From positions 62,001 through 126,000 of the forward strand of contig JACQZN010000011.1 in the NCBI GenBank assembly GCA_016213845.1: DNA of 64,000 nt, written 5' to 3'. The position numbers were made by a program, and so were the translations under genes. This document shows, one piece after another, positions 43,698 through 52,449 of this stretch (the stretch's first letter is position 1; every line of letters begins with the position of its first letter). This stretch comes from Candidatus Wallbacteria bacterium. Its GTDB lineage: Bacteria; Muiribacteriota; UBA6191; JACPRK01. Below the pieces are notes generated by a model. The model was not told the origin of the DNA, made no database searches, and saw nothing but the letters and a program-made list of their open reading frames with translations.

Positions 43698-45497
43698 ATG
43701 CGCCGGCTGTTTCTCGGAATCGTGGCGTACCAGCTCGTGAGCGGGCTGGCGTTCTGGTGGCTAGGGGATGGCGGGGCTGGTGTGCAGGCGGCCGTGCTGG
43801 TTCATGTGGGGCTGGGGCTGGCGGCGGGGGCGCTCGTGGGGCCGTATCTGCGTGGTCACGTGCCGCGCGTCTGGAAGTCGCCACGGGTGACGATGCGACT
43901 GCTGGGCATCGGCGGGGCGGCGGGGACGGTCGCGGCGGCGGGATCGGGGATGTGGATGGCCGGGACAGCGCTCTGGGGGGGCTGGGTGGGCGAGACGCTG
44001 GCGCTGGTCCACAGGTACGCAGGAATGGTGGCGGGGACGGGGCTGGCACTGCACCTGGCGCTGGCCGCGCGCCGGCCGGCTGGGCGAAGCGCGGTTGCCG
44101 AGGCACTGTCAGGAGCGGGGGTGGGCGGTGCAGCGGCCGCGGTCGCGGTGGCGGCGCTAGCGATTGCGGCGCCGGCGCTCACTCCCCTGCCTCGAGCCGA
44201 CAGGGCGGGCCAGGCGCTTTCGACGGCCGGGAGGTTCTTCGACAGGCCACCGCCAGCGAACCGATCCTGCGGAACCGCCGGGTGCCACGAGCAGCTGTAT
44301 ACCGAGTGGCGGGAAGGACCCCACGGGCAGGCGGATCGCGATCCCTACTACCGAGCGCTCCAGTCGCGACTTGTCGGCGGCAAGGCCGCGCCTCGGATCG
44401 GTCTCTGCCTGGAGTGCCACGACCCGAGTCTGCTGGTGACGGGCCAGTTCGAGCTCGGAGCGGTCCCGGTCCAGACCGGGGAGGCGGTGTCCTGCTATGC
44501 CTGCCATGCAATGGCGCGTGCAGATGGCAAGCGCGAACGAGCCAACTACGCGGTGGCTCCGCCGCCCGGTGGCGCCAGCGAGGATTCCGGACTGGGCAGG
44601 TTTCTGGTGCGGGCTTGGCCCGCCAGCCACCGGCGCCGCTATGGCAGAGCGCTCTACGAGCGGTCGGCACTGTGTTCGGCCTGTCACCGTGCCACCGTGA
44701 ACGAGGAGATCCCCGGCTTCGGCACGCTGCGGATCGAGAATCCCTTCCAGCGCTGGGAGCTGGCCCGAGTGAAGCCGCTTTGCCAGGACTGTCACATGGG
44801 CACGCGCAAGAGCGAGACCTATCCCTCCCATCGCTCACATCGCTTCGAGGCCTCTGCGGTGCCGCCGGGGGTAGGGCCGGAGCAGCGGAGCGCGGTCGAG
44901 CGCATGCTATCGGGGAGTTCGGGTGTGCCGGATATCCGCGGAGGATCGAGCACGGACCCGCTGTTTGCGCTTTCGGCGGGCGGGCTTTCGGGCACAACGG
45001 GAGCGGGCGAGCTGCACGTCACGCTGACGGATCTCGGCCGGATCGGTCACCAGTTCCCGGCAGGGGCGGTCGATTTGCAGCGGGTGTGGCTCGAAGCCCA
45101 GCTAACGGACCCGAGCGGGACCGAGCTGGCGCGCTGGGGCGAGGTCGAGCCTGGGGGAGCGCTTCTGCCCGGAACGCCGGTCTTCCGGAGGCCGGGCGCG
45201 GTGGCGACGGGAGAACCGGAAGGCTCGCCGTTCGGGTGGCTTCGACCGGAGGAATCGGTGAGGCTGACTCTGAAGCTTCCAGCCACTTTCGACCGAGGGC
45301 GGCTCGTGGGCAGCCGGCTTCAGGGCTCGCTCTGCTACCGCAAGCTGCACGGGGCGGCGATTACGCGGCTTGACCCTGATGGAGGTGGGTTGGGGCTGCC
45401 TCAGCGGCAGGTGATAGGCAGGCTCGATGAGGTGCTCGGGAGGGGGAGATGGAAGATAGAAGGTGGACGGCGGCGGGGACGCGACGGCGGGGGCTAG
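43698..45497 (+). CDS. Membrane-anchored multiheme cytochrome c
   Basis: 599 residues from ATG 43698 (an in-frame ATG at 43683 is possible). Residues 1-160 hold about four membrane spans with His residues (VHVGLGL, VHRYAG, ALHLAL) that could ligate haem b. The periplasmic part has five c-haem motifs: CGTAGCH (191-197, CX4CH), CLECH (237), CYACH (266), CSACH (326) and CQDCH (362). The first, followed by QLYTEWREGPHG, resembles the opening of cytochrome c554-like proteins. Residues about 400-580 are beta-rich. The last 20 residues (RGRWKIEGGRRRGRDGGG) are encoded by an intergenic-type repeat. Likely role: periplasmic electron transfer. Confidence 0.87.
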   Translation: MRRLFLGIVAYQLVSGLAFWWLGDGGAGVQAAVLVHVGLGLAAGALVGPYLRGHVPRVWKSPRVTMRLLGIGGAAGTVAAAGSGMWMAGTALWGGWVGETLALVHRYAGMVAGTGLALHLALAARRPAGRSAVAEALSGAGVGGAAAAVAVAALAIAAPALTPLPRADRAGQALSTAGRFFDRPPPANRSCGTAGCHEQLYTEWREGPHGQADRDPYYRALQSRLVGGKAAPRIGLCLECHDPSLLVTGQFELGAVPVQTGEAVSCYACHAMARADGKRERANYAVAPPPGGASEDSGLGRFLVRAWPASHRRRYGRALYERSALCSACHRATVNEEIPGFGTLRIENPFQRWELARVKPLCQDCHMGTRKSETYPSHRSHRFEASAVPPGVGPEQRSAVERMLSGSSGVPDIRGGSSTDPLFALSAGGLSGTTGAGELHVTLTDLGRIGHQFPAGAVDLQRVWLEAQLTDPSGTELARWGEVEPGGALLPGTPVFRRPGAVATGEPEGSPFGWLRPEESVRLTLKLPATFDRGRLVGSRLQGSLCYRKLHGAAITRLDPDGGGLGLPQRQVIGRLDEVLGRGRWKIEGGRRRGRDGGG

Positions 45498-45600
45498 GGC
45501 GGGGGCTGGGGCTAGGGCTAGGGCTAGGGCGGGGGCGCGAGGGCGGGGGCTGGATCAGGGCTCCTCGATTCTCGAGTCTCGATTCTTCCCCTCTGGTACT
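45447..45600. repeat. Composite of three microrepeats after the cytochrome gene
   Basis: GATGGAAGATAGAAGGTGGA (45448-45467) shares CCACCTTCTATCTTC in reverse with 51039-51053. It is followed by GGGGCTAGGGCTAGGGCTAG-type hexamers (about 45495-45555) resembling telomere repeats, then CTCGATTCTCGAGTCTCGAT (45563-45582). The cytochrome frame runs through the first of these. Confidence 0.75.
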
Positions 45601-45677
45601 CTGGGTTACGAATTTCTAACCTTTGCTGGCGGTGGGCGGTCCTGGATATCGGCGAGGTCGGGTTCGTGGAGGAAGAG

Positions 45678-46892
45678 ATGCAGCGAAAGACGGTTGGAAC
45701 GCGGACGGGTTTGTCCCTGGCGGAGATCCTCATTGCCACGGTGATCTTCGCCGTGGCGGGGATTCCGCTCTACCAGGTGATGAGCGTGGGGATGCGCGGG
45801 GCGGAGCGCACTCGCGATCACATGATCGCCTATGCGATCGCGGAGAAGATCCAGGAGCAGCTGAACCAGATGCTCCATGACGAGAAGCAGCGCCAGCAGG
45901 CGATCGACTTCCAGCAGCCGGCGCCTGCGCCGGTGACTTCGATCCCATTCCTGGAGACGCTGAAGCTGAGCGTACAGACGGCGGTCGCGGCGCTGCCGAA
46001 CGCGAAGCCTGGCGACACGGTGGCGGCGCTGGCGGCGCTCAACAACTTCAAGTACGCCGTCACGAGCAAGCTCGACAAGCCTGCCGGCGCCCCCGAAGCG
46101 GTCTGGCTCTCCAAGGAGATCACGGTCAGCTGGCTCGACGGCCGCGGCAAGGAGAAGAAGGTCGACCTGGCCGCCACCTTCACGAACACGGAGATTTACC
46201 ACCAGGTCGTGAAGGAGAGCTACCGCAACGCTCAGAGCATCACGGACCAGATCATGCAGAACATCATGAACAAGCGCCAGCAGCCGCTCGTGAAGTACGA
46301 CACGACGAAGCTGAAGGACGAGCTGCGGACGCCGATGAAGTCCAACGAGTTCATGGACCCGGACCCCTGGTACAAGGGCTACCTCGAAAGTGACGCCCGA
46401 CTGACGGTTCGCGCGCGGCTGGGCACCGAGGGGCAGACCAGCGACGAGCGCATGGCGGTGAAGGAAGCGGCGCTGGCACAGTTCTTCGGCTTCACGGCCG
46501 ACCAGGCGAAGGTGAGGACGTACGACCTCAAGAACGAAGCAGAAGAGGTCGTGAAGCGGGTTGAGAACCTGCCGCGTTACAGCGACGACTTCGCCGAGTT
46601 GAAGGGCGTCGAAGGGGTCGGAGTGCGCCCGCCGGGCAAGCCGGGCGCCTACGCCTGCCTCAACTGCCACTCGCCCCAGTTCTTCGCGACGCTCGACGAG
46701 GGCTATCTCTCCATCCCGAAGGACTACCTGGCCTACAAGGGGCCGGACGGGCGTACCGGGATGCAGGTCCTCGAAGAGTACCTGCAGATCCTCAAGGACA
46801 ACAAAGGGATCACGGACGCGGAGTACAAGACCTACCTGGCCCACCTCAAGAGCCCCGACTGCGGGACGTGCGCCGGCGCACCGTCGAAGTAA
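45678..46892 (+). CDS. Pilin-like protein with C-terminal CxxCH motif
   Basis: 404 residues from ATG 45678 (GGAGG five bases upstream; a GTG at 45666 is less likely). The class III signal TG-LSLAEILIATVIFAVAGI has Gly at -1 and Glu at +5, as in type IV pilins and pseudopilins (GspI/PilV-like). The mature part is much longer than a typical minor pilin. Near the C-terminus it has a c-haem motif CLNCH (Cys327, Cys330, His331) and a final CGTC pair (395-398). Haem binding is inferred from the motif; zinc is the alternative. It heads a three-gene minor-pilin operon. Confidence 0.85.
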   Translation: MQRKTVGTRTGLSLAEILIATVIFAVAGIPLYQVMSVGMRGAERTRDHMIAYAIAEKIQEQLNQMLHDEKQRQQAIDFQQPAPAPVTSIPFLETLKLSVQTAVAALPNAKPGDTVAALAALNNFKYAVTSKLDKPAGAPEAVWLSKEITVSWLDGRGKEKKVDLAATFTNTEIYHQVVKESYRNAQSITDQIMQNIMNKRQQPLVKYDTTKLKDELRTPMKSNEFMDPDPWYKGYLESDARLTVRARLGTEGQTSDERMAVKEAALAQFFGFTADQAKVRTYDLKNEAEEVVKRVENLPRYSDDFAELKGVEGVGVRPPGKPGAYACLNCHSPQFFATLDEGYLSIPKDYLAYKGPDGRTGMQVLEEYLQILKDNKGITDAEYKTYLAHLKSPDCGTCAGAPSK

Positions 46893-46904
46893 GGAGCTGC
46901 ACGC

Positions 46905-47435
46905 ATGCGACGCAATCGGACGCCAAGAAAGGGTTTCACCGTCGTCGAGCTGGCCGTCGGGCTGGGGATCTTCCTGCTGGTGCTGGCAGGGTTCGCGGCC
47001 CTCTATTACGGGCAAGGCCGCCAGGCCGAGCGGCTGGGCCAGAAGGCGGACCTGGCCGACCAGGCCCGGGGCGCCTGGTTCCGCATGACGGAGGAGATCC
47101 GCACCGGCATCGATCTCATGCACCCGATCGTCGGTTCCAGCCCGGCGCCGTATCTGCTCTTCACCAATGACAAGTACGAGCTGGTCGCTTACTGGGTGGA
47201 GAAGTTCAAGCTCCCCGAGCGCCCCAACCAGGAGTTTCGGCGCCTGATGCGCCTGAATTTCAACGACAAGGCGGGTCGCAAGTCCGAAACCGTGGCGCCC
47301 TTCGTGGAGAAGGTGCAGTTCGTCCGCAAGGGACCTCAGTCGGTCGACCTCGAGTTCACCTTCAAGGACGCCGACGGGAACAACCTGGTTCTCACCTCCG
47401 GGATCACGGTGCGCAACGCCGTGGCGGTGAACTGA
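46905..47435 (+). CDS. Minor pilin, PilW/GspJ-like
   Basis: 176 residues. The prepilin signal KG-FTVVELAVGLGIFLLVLA shows Gly -1 and Glu +5 followed by the hydrophobic helix. The globular domain of about 130 residues is beta-rich. The length and its position between a PilV-like and a PilX/GspK-like gene point to a minor pilin of the initiation or tip complex. It starts 12 bp after the previous stop. Confidence 0.85.
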   Translation: MRRNRTPRKGFTVVELAVGLGIFLLVLAGFAALYYGQGRQAERLGQKADLADQARGAWFRMTEEIRTGIDLMHPIVGSSPAPYLLFTNDKYELVAYWVEKFKLPERPNQEFRRLMRLNFNDKAGRKSETVAPFVEKVQFVRKGPQSVDLEFTFKDADGNNLVLTSGITVRNAVAVN

Positions 47436-47507
47436 AGGCCAGGGGCCTCGAAACAGTCACGAACTCACAACACTGTCACCGGCCCAGGCCGGGAGGGAAG
47501 GCTGAAC

Positions 47508-49613
47508 ATGAAGAGAACGGCAGAGCGCTCGATCCGGGGAGTGGCCATCCCGATCGTCCTGATGGGCATCATCCTGGCGTCCGTGGTGATCAGCTCGCTG
47601 GTGCAGCGAGCTCTCCAGAGCAGCCGCAACGTCGACATCACCTACAACAAGAAGGTCGCGTACTACGCAGCCGAGACCGGATTGAATAAGGCGGTCCAGG
47701 AGCTGATGAAGTCGCCATTCTTCAGCCGGTTCGTGCTGAGGGACTACGTGGAGGCGATGCGCGTGGCGATGGGGCGGCCGGACAACCAGGTCGGCCAGAT
47801 CAAGCCGGACCTGGGCGAGAAGCGCTACGGACCGATCGCCCGGGGCGACGCCAAGCAGATCGGTGGCCTGGGCTGGGCGCAGCTGACAGGCAGGACGGAC
47901 GACGGCATCTACGAGGTCACGCTCGTGGAGCACGTAGCGCAGGCGTTCATGGCCAAGGCGGGGGCGCCCGGCAAGGGCACGGTCGATCCCGTGAAGGCGA
48001 CGCTCGACCACATCGCGGTCTACGCCAAGGGTGTCTACACGGACCCCGTGCTGGGCGAGACCTGGGCGCTCATCACGGCCAAGATCGCCTTCCGGCCCGA
48101 GCCGTTCGTCTTCGAGTACGACACCAACGGCGACGGCATCTCGACCCCGCGCAAGCTCGACAAGCAGACAGACAAGGGCGTCAAGGAGATCCCGCCCCCG
48201 AGCGCGCTCGATGCCAAGATGTCGGACCTGGCGTACCACCCGTTCCTGTCGCAAGGCCGCTACGCAGTCTGGGGCTCCGGCAACTTCCAGAGCCCCGCGC
48301 CGACCAACGTCAGCGTGCTCAAGACGCGCGTTTTCTATCAGACGGTCAAGAGCGGCGACGCCGTCCGGCCCATCCGTGACTTCGACTTCACCGGCAACGC
48401 GATGAAGCTGCCGTCCGATCCGCCCGCGCCCGACTACTTCGCGAAGAACCCGACCTTCAACGCCGATCGTGAGTTCATCCAGTCTCTGCTCAAGACGGAC
48501 AACCAGCAGTTCGTGCTCAACTTCGGCACGAACAAGCTGGTCAAGGACACCTTCTCCAAGGACACGATGGCCAAGGACTTGACGAAGCCCGGCGAGCTCG
48601 ACACGACCCAGGCGATGGTGGAAGCCATGGTCGACACCGCGGCCGGCGGCAAGCTGCAGAACCTCGATCCGAAGGACAACCTGGGCAAGATCATCGGGGC
48701 CTGGGTGGACCAGTACACCGAGAAGCTGCCCGGTCGCACCGGAAAGACGACCTACGGAAAGGACGCCGGCCAGGCCCAGCTCCAGCTGATCGAGGACACC
48801 AGCCTGGGCAAGCGGGATACTTTTGCAACCAACCTGGGCAAAGTCTTCGACATCCCGCAGGCCGAGCTCGACAAGCTGAACAAGCTCATCAACGCCTTCT
48901 CGGCAGGCCAGGTGAAGGACGGCGGCGACCTGCTCGAGCTCAAGGCCGGCGACAAGTCCAAGCCGCCCGTCGCTTATGTGGACGAGCTGACGAGCGCCTA
49001 CGAGTACTACGCGCCCGTCTCGTTCCCCCGCGGCAAGCCCGAGAAGTACACCGACCAGGTCCCCGACGGCCAGGCTATCAACGACCTGAACGGCAACAAG
49101 AAGGTCGACCCGGAAGAGGTCGACGCCTATCTGGCGGCCAACCCGCAGCTAGGCGGAAAGCCTCCGATGGTGACGATGGATCGCTACCGGATCGGCAACG
49201 AATTCATCAATGCTCTCAAGAGCGGAGCCATCTCGGACCCGGCCGGCTTCTACGCAGACATGGAGAAGGCCGTTCAGGAGATCAACTCCCCGCCGGTCAA
49301 TCAGTACTTCACCGCCAGTCTATCGGCGCGCCCCCCGAGCTTCGCCCAGATGGAGCACACGATCATCCTCAAGGCGCAGAACGATCCTCGGCTCGACATC
49401 CGTCTGAAGGATGCGTTGAAGGAAGCGCTCAAGTGGGTAGAGGTCCCGGGAGCCGAGAACGGCGAGACCGGCGAGGTCGCGCCCGTGGCCATCGCGCTCG
49501 GGCTCTCCTACAGCATGAAGTGGCAGTGCTTCTGCAAGGACCAGGCAGAGACGACCGACGATCCGAGCCGGGAAACCAAGCGCTCCGCCAGCGCCGGCGG
49601 GGTGGCGCGGTAG
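47508..49613 (+). CDS. PilX/GspK-like tip protein with EF-hand-like loops
   Basis: 701 residues. The N-terminus (IRGVAIPIVLMGIILASVVI followed by YNKKVAYYAAETGLNKAVQE) has the PilX/GspK form: a hydrophobic helix without the +5 Glu and an A-E-x-G-L segment. GspK caps pseudopilus tips and binds calcium; here DTNGDGIS (Asp205) and DLNGNKKVDPEE (Asp526 to Glu537) are EF-hand-like loops. It is twice the size of E. coli GspK. It follows the minor pilin by 72 bp. The call rests on the N-terminal helix and operon position. Confidence 0.78.
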   Translation: MKRTAERSIRGVAIPIVLMGIILASVVISSLVQRALQSSRNVDITYNKKVAYYAAETGLNKAVQELMKSPFFSRFVLRDYVEAMRVAMGRPDNQVGQIKPDLGEKRYGPIARGDAKQIGGLGWAQLTGRTDDGIYEVTLVEHVAQAFMAKAGAPGKGTVDPVKATLDHIAVYAKGVYTDPVLGETWALITAKIAFRPEPFVFEYDTNGDGISTPRKLDKQTDKGVKEIPPPSALDAKMSDLAYHPFLSQGRYAVWGSGNFQSPAPTNVSVLKTRVFYQTVKSGDAVRPIRDFDFTGNAMKLPSDPPAPDYFAKNPTFNADREFIQSLLKTDNQQFVLNFGTNKLVKDTFSKDTMAKDLTKPGELDTTQAMVEAMVDTAAGGKLQNLDPKDNLGKIIGAWVDQYTEKLPGRTGKTTYGKDAGQAQLQLIEDTSLGKRDTFATNLGKVFDIPQAELDKLNKLINAFSAGQVKDGGDLLELKAGDKSKPPVAYVDELTSAYEYYAPVSFPRGKPEKYTDQVPDGQAINDLNGNKKVDPEEVDAYLAANPQLGGKPPMVTMDRYRIGNEFINALKSGAISDPAGFYADMEKAVQEINSPPVNQYFTASLSARPPSFAQMEHTIILKAQNDPRLDIRLKDALKEALKWVEVPGAENGETGEVAPVAIALGLSYSMKWQCFCKDQAETTDDPSRETKRSASAGGVAR

Positions 49614-49747
49614 GCTCGAGCCTGCAGGTTCGAGGAGTGAGGGATGAATTGGTCGAAAGCAGGTACCGGATCGGTTTTGGTACCGTGAGATCTCGTCATA
49701 GCCTCTGAGGGTTCCTGCTGACTAGTTCCTGGGTGCGCGCCTTCACG

Positions 49748-50824
49748 ATGAGACCACGCTCGTCGATAGTTGCCCTCCTGTTCGCCGTCACGGCCGGTCT
49801 CGCAGCCGGCCGGGCGGCTGCGGGCCCAGGGCCTGACGAGGTCGCGGCGGCGAGGACGGCGCTTGCGACCTATGACGACGTGGTCCGGGCCCAGAAGGTC
49901 CGCTCGGGCGCCAACGTGACGCTGCAGCTGGACGACCCCTGTCCGGAGGTGCTCTCTACGCCGAAGGCAGCGCCGCTCTCTCACGCCATCGACACGTTGA
50001 CGCGGCTCGTGTCGCGCGAGCCCGGACACCCGCAGGCGCGCATCGTGCTGGCGCAGGCGCTGGAGCGCATGGGCCACTTCGGCCCGGCTGTGGAGCAGCT
50101 CGAGGCGCACGTAAAGCTCCATCCGGGCGACGCGGCGGCCTGGAACTCCCTGGGCGTCGCGCTCTCCAGGCGCGGTGGGAAGGGCTCGCTCGAGCGCAAG
50201 CTCGAGTGTTATCGACAATCGACGAAGCTCGAAACGACCAACCCAGCGGCGTGGGCAAATCTTTGCAACGCACTGACGATGGCGGGGCGCCCGGGCGAGG
50301 CGATCTCGGCCGGATTGCGCGCAACGAGGCTCAAGCCGCAGTACGTCTACGCCTGGATGAACCTGGGGGTGGCCTACGGGATGAAAGGCGACGCAGAACA
50401 GGAAGAGAAGGCCTACCTCGCTGCGATTCAGGTCCCGGCAACGGAGGAGAAGTGTCCATTTGCCCGGTTCAACCTGGGGCTCTGCTACGAGCGGCGCAAG
50501 CAGTACCCCCAGGCCATCGCCTGGTACCGGGACGCCCTGAGAGTGGGCCTGCCGCAGGGTCCTCGCTCCCGCGAGGCGGCCCTCTTCCGCCACAGCCTGG
50601 CGCGCGTGCTCTACCAGAACGGCGACTACACGGAGGCCACTTTCGAAGCGGCCGAGGCGATCCAGATAGCGCCCAACCTGCCGGAGCCTTACTCGCTGCT
50701 GGGCCATCTTCTGGAGCAGGCCGGCGACAAGGCCGCCTCCCGAAGGATGTTCGTGAAGGCCACCCAGCTGCTCGAGAAGTTCGGCCCATCGCACCCGGAG
50801 AGGGTGACCCGGCACGCGGAGTGA
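49748..50824 (+). CDS. Secreted TPR-repeat protein
   Basis: 358 residues from ATG 49748 (GTG 49733 is the alternative; neither has a strong Shine-Dalgarno). A signal peptide (SSIVALLFAVTAGLAAGRAAA) precedes at least five TPR units, for example AWNSLGVALSRRGGKGSLER and AWMNLGVAYGMKGDAEQEEK. A periplasmic TPR after a minor-pilin operon may help pilus or secretin assembly, as PilF/PilW do; that is inference. Its 3' end is next to a microrepeat array. Confidence 0.8.
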   Translation: MRPRSSIVALLFAVTAGLAAGRAAAGPGPDEVAAARTALATYDDVVRAQKVRSGANVTLQLDDPCPEVLSTPKAAPLSHAIDTLTRLVSREPGHPQARIVLAQALERMGHFGPAVEQLEAHVKLHPGDAAAWNSLGVALSRRGGKGSLERKLECYRQSTKLETTNPAAWANLCNALTMAGRPGEAISAGLRATRLKPQYVYAWMNLGVAYGMKGDAEQEEKAYLAAIQVPATEEKCPFARFNLGLCYERRKQYPQAIAWYRDALRVGLPQGPRSREAALFRHSLARVLYQNGDYTEATFEAAEAIQIAPNLPEPYSLLGHLLEQAGDKAASRRMFVKATQLLEKFGPSHPERVTRHAE

Positions 50825-50832
50825 GGCGACGG

Positions 50833-50880
50833 GCCTCAGGGATCAGGCGTCAGGCCTCAGGGATCAGGCTTCAGGAGGCA
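50833..50880. repeat. GGCCTCAGGGATCA microrepeats
   Basis: Units GGCCTCAGGGATCA, GGCGTCAGGCCTCA, GGGATCAGGCTTCA follow directly after the TPR gene. They are the reverse complement of the CCTGAAGCCTGATC family seen at 22887 and 38793. Confidence 0.75.
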
Positions 50881-50974
50881 GGGTTGTCGAAGGGAGCCGG
50901 CCGAGCGGGCCGAAGTTCCCCATGATCCGGAGCCGCTCTCATGTCGGGCGTTCGACGGACCGTACAGGCCGAGC

Positions 50975-51104
50975 CTACTGACTACTGACTACTGACTACT
51001 GTCTACTGGCTACTCCTCCGCTTCCCCCTTCCATCTTCCACCTTCTATCTTCTACCTTCTCACTACTGACTACTGACTACTGACTACTGTCTACTGTCTA
51101 CTTT
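50975..51104. repeat. Paired ACTGACT heptamer arrays around a pyrimidine tract
   Basis: CTACTGA heptamers repeat at 50975-51013 and again at 51063-51104, each ending in TGTCTACTG-type variants. Between them is a pyrimidine-rich tract (CTTCCATCTTCCACCTTCTA and on). The second array ends about four bases before the TTG start of the MFS gene, so it overlaps the expected ribosome-binding region. Confidence 0.85.
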
Positions 51105-51107
51105 CCT

Positions 51108-52376
51108 TTGCCCACCGCCAACGAGTCCTCGAGCCTCTGGAGTCCGTTTCGTCACCGGCTCTTTCGGCTCCTCTGGTTCGCCTCTCTGGCTTCCAACATA
51201 GGCACGTCGCTGCACGACGTGAGCGCGGCGTGGCTGATGACATCGCTCACGCTCTCGCCGATCATGATCGCGCTCATGCAGGCAGCATCGACGTTTCCGG
51301 TGTTCCTCCTGGCGCTGCCGGCGGGCGCCATCGCCGACGTTGTCGACCGGCGGCGGCTCCTGCTCTTCACGCAGACCTGGATGGCGCTGGCAGCGGCCGC
51401 GCTCTCTCTGCTCACACTGAGCGGTCATGTGGTCCCGACCACGCTCCTGGCGTTGACGCTGATCGCCGGGCTCGGCATGGCGCTCAACATCCCCGTGTGG
51501 CAGGCGATCACGGCGGACATGGTGCCGCGGCACGAGCTTGCTGCGGCCGCGGCCGCGGGTGGCATCGGCTTCAACATGGCGCGTGTGGTCGGCCCGGCCC
51601 TTGGCGGATTGCTCCTGGCTGCGGCCGGTCCTGGTCCGAGTGGGCCGGGAGCGGTGTTCATGCTCAACGCGGTGTCCTTTCTGGGCGTGATTGGAGTGCT
51701 GTACGGATGGCAACCAGCCCCGGCGTCGAGACGATTTCCCGTCGAGCGCATCTGGGAGGCGATGGCGACCGGCATCCGTTACGGCCGTCGTTCTGCGCGC
51801 CTGCAAGCCATCCTGGTGCGTACAGCCCCTTTCGTCTTCTGTGCCAGCGCGGCGTGGTCTCAGCTGGCGCTGATCGCTCGCACCCAGGTCCACGCCACTG
51901 CGACCGGCTATGGCTTGTTGCTGGCGAGCCTGGGAGTCGGCGCCGTCTTCGGCGGCACACTGCTGCCCGCCGCACGCCGAGCGCTGTCTCTGGACCGGCT
52001 GGCGGGCGTGAGCTACGGGGTCTTTGCAGCGGTCCTCTTCGCGGTCTCCGGCGCCCGGTCGGTGGCTGGACTGATCCCGTGGCTGCTGGCTGGCGGCGCG
52101 GTCTGGATGTTCATGATGTCGAGCATGAATGCCGCGGTGCAGCTCGTGGCGCCGGCCTGGGTGCGGGGACGGGCGCTTTCCTTGCACCTGCTGGTTTTCA
52201 TGGCGGCATTTTCGGCCGGAAGCGTGGTCTGGGGCGTCACGGCCTCGAAGCTCGGCCTGCCTCGCACCTTCGTACTGGCCTCCGCAGGCATTGTCATCGG
52301 CTGGCTCCTCACCGCCTCGCATCGGCTCGTCACCTCCGAGGACACCGACTTCTCCGCCCCCGAGTCGCTGGCGTGA
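51108..52376 (+). CDS. MFS transporter, MFS_3/EntS-like
   Basis: 422 residues, start TTG 51108, no Shine-Dalgarno because the heptamer array abuts it. The N-terminus LWSPFRHRLFRLLWFASLAS and the signature AGAIADVVDRRRLLLFTQ fit the MFS_3 group that includes the enterobactin exporter EntS. Ten to twelve membrane spans are visible. Such proteins export small hydrophilic or metal-chelating compounds; the substrate is not predictable. RsgA follows 73 bp later. Confidence 0.85.
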   Translation: MPTANESSSLWSPFRHRLFRLLWFASLASNIGTSLHDVSAAWLMTSLTLSPIMIALMQAASTFPVFLLALPAGAIADVVDRRRLLLFTQTWMALAAAALSLLTLSGHVVPTTLLALTLIAGLGMALNIPVWQAITADMVPRHELAAAAAAGGIGFNMARVVGPALGGLLLAAAGPGPSGPGAVFMLNAVSFLGVIGVLYGWQPAPASRRFPVERIWEAMATGIRYGRRSARLQAILVRTAPFVFCASAAWSQLALIARTQVHATATGYGLLLASLGVGAVFGGTLLPAARRALSLDRLAGVSYGVFAAVLFAVSGARSVAGLIPWLLAGGAVWMFMMSSMNAAVQLVAPAWVRGRALSLHLLVFMAAFSAGSVVWGVTASKLGLPRTFVLASAGIVIGWLLTASHRLVTSEDTDFSAPESLA

Positions 52377-52449
52377 GAGTCCCGCCACGGGTTGCAGCGG
52401 CGAACAGGCGACGCACCTGCCTCTTCCCACGGCCGTCCAATCCTTCGCG

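Noticed and set aside
45480-45560. Telomere-like GGGCTA repeats as a chromosome end
   Set aside because: They are short, degenerate and lie between intact genes on both sides.
50975-51104. CRISPR array
   Set aside because: Units are 7 bp without spacers of constant length; no cas genes nearby.
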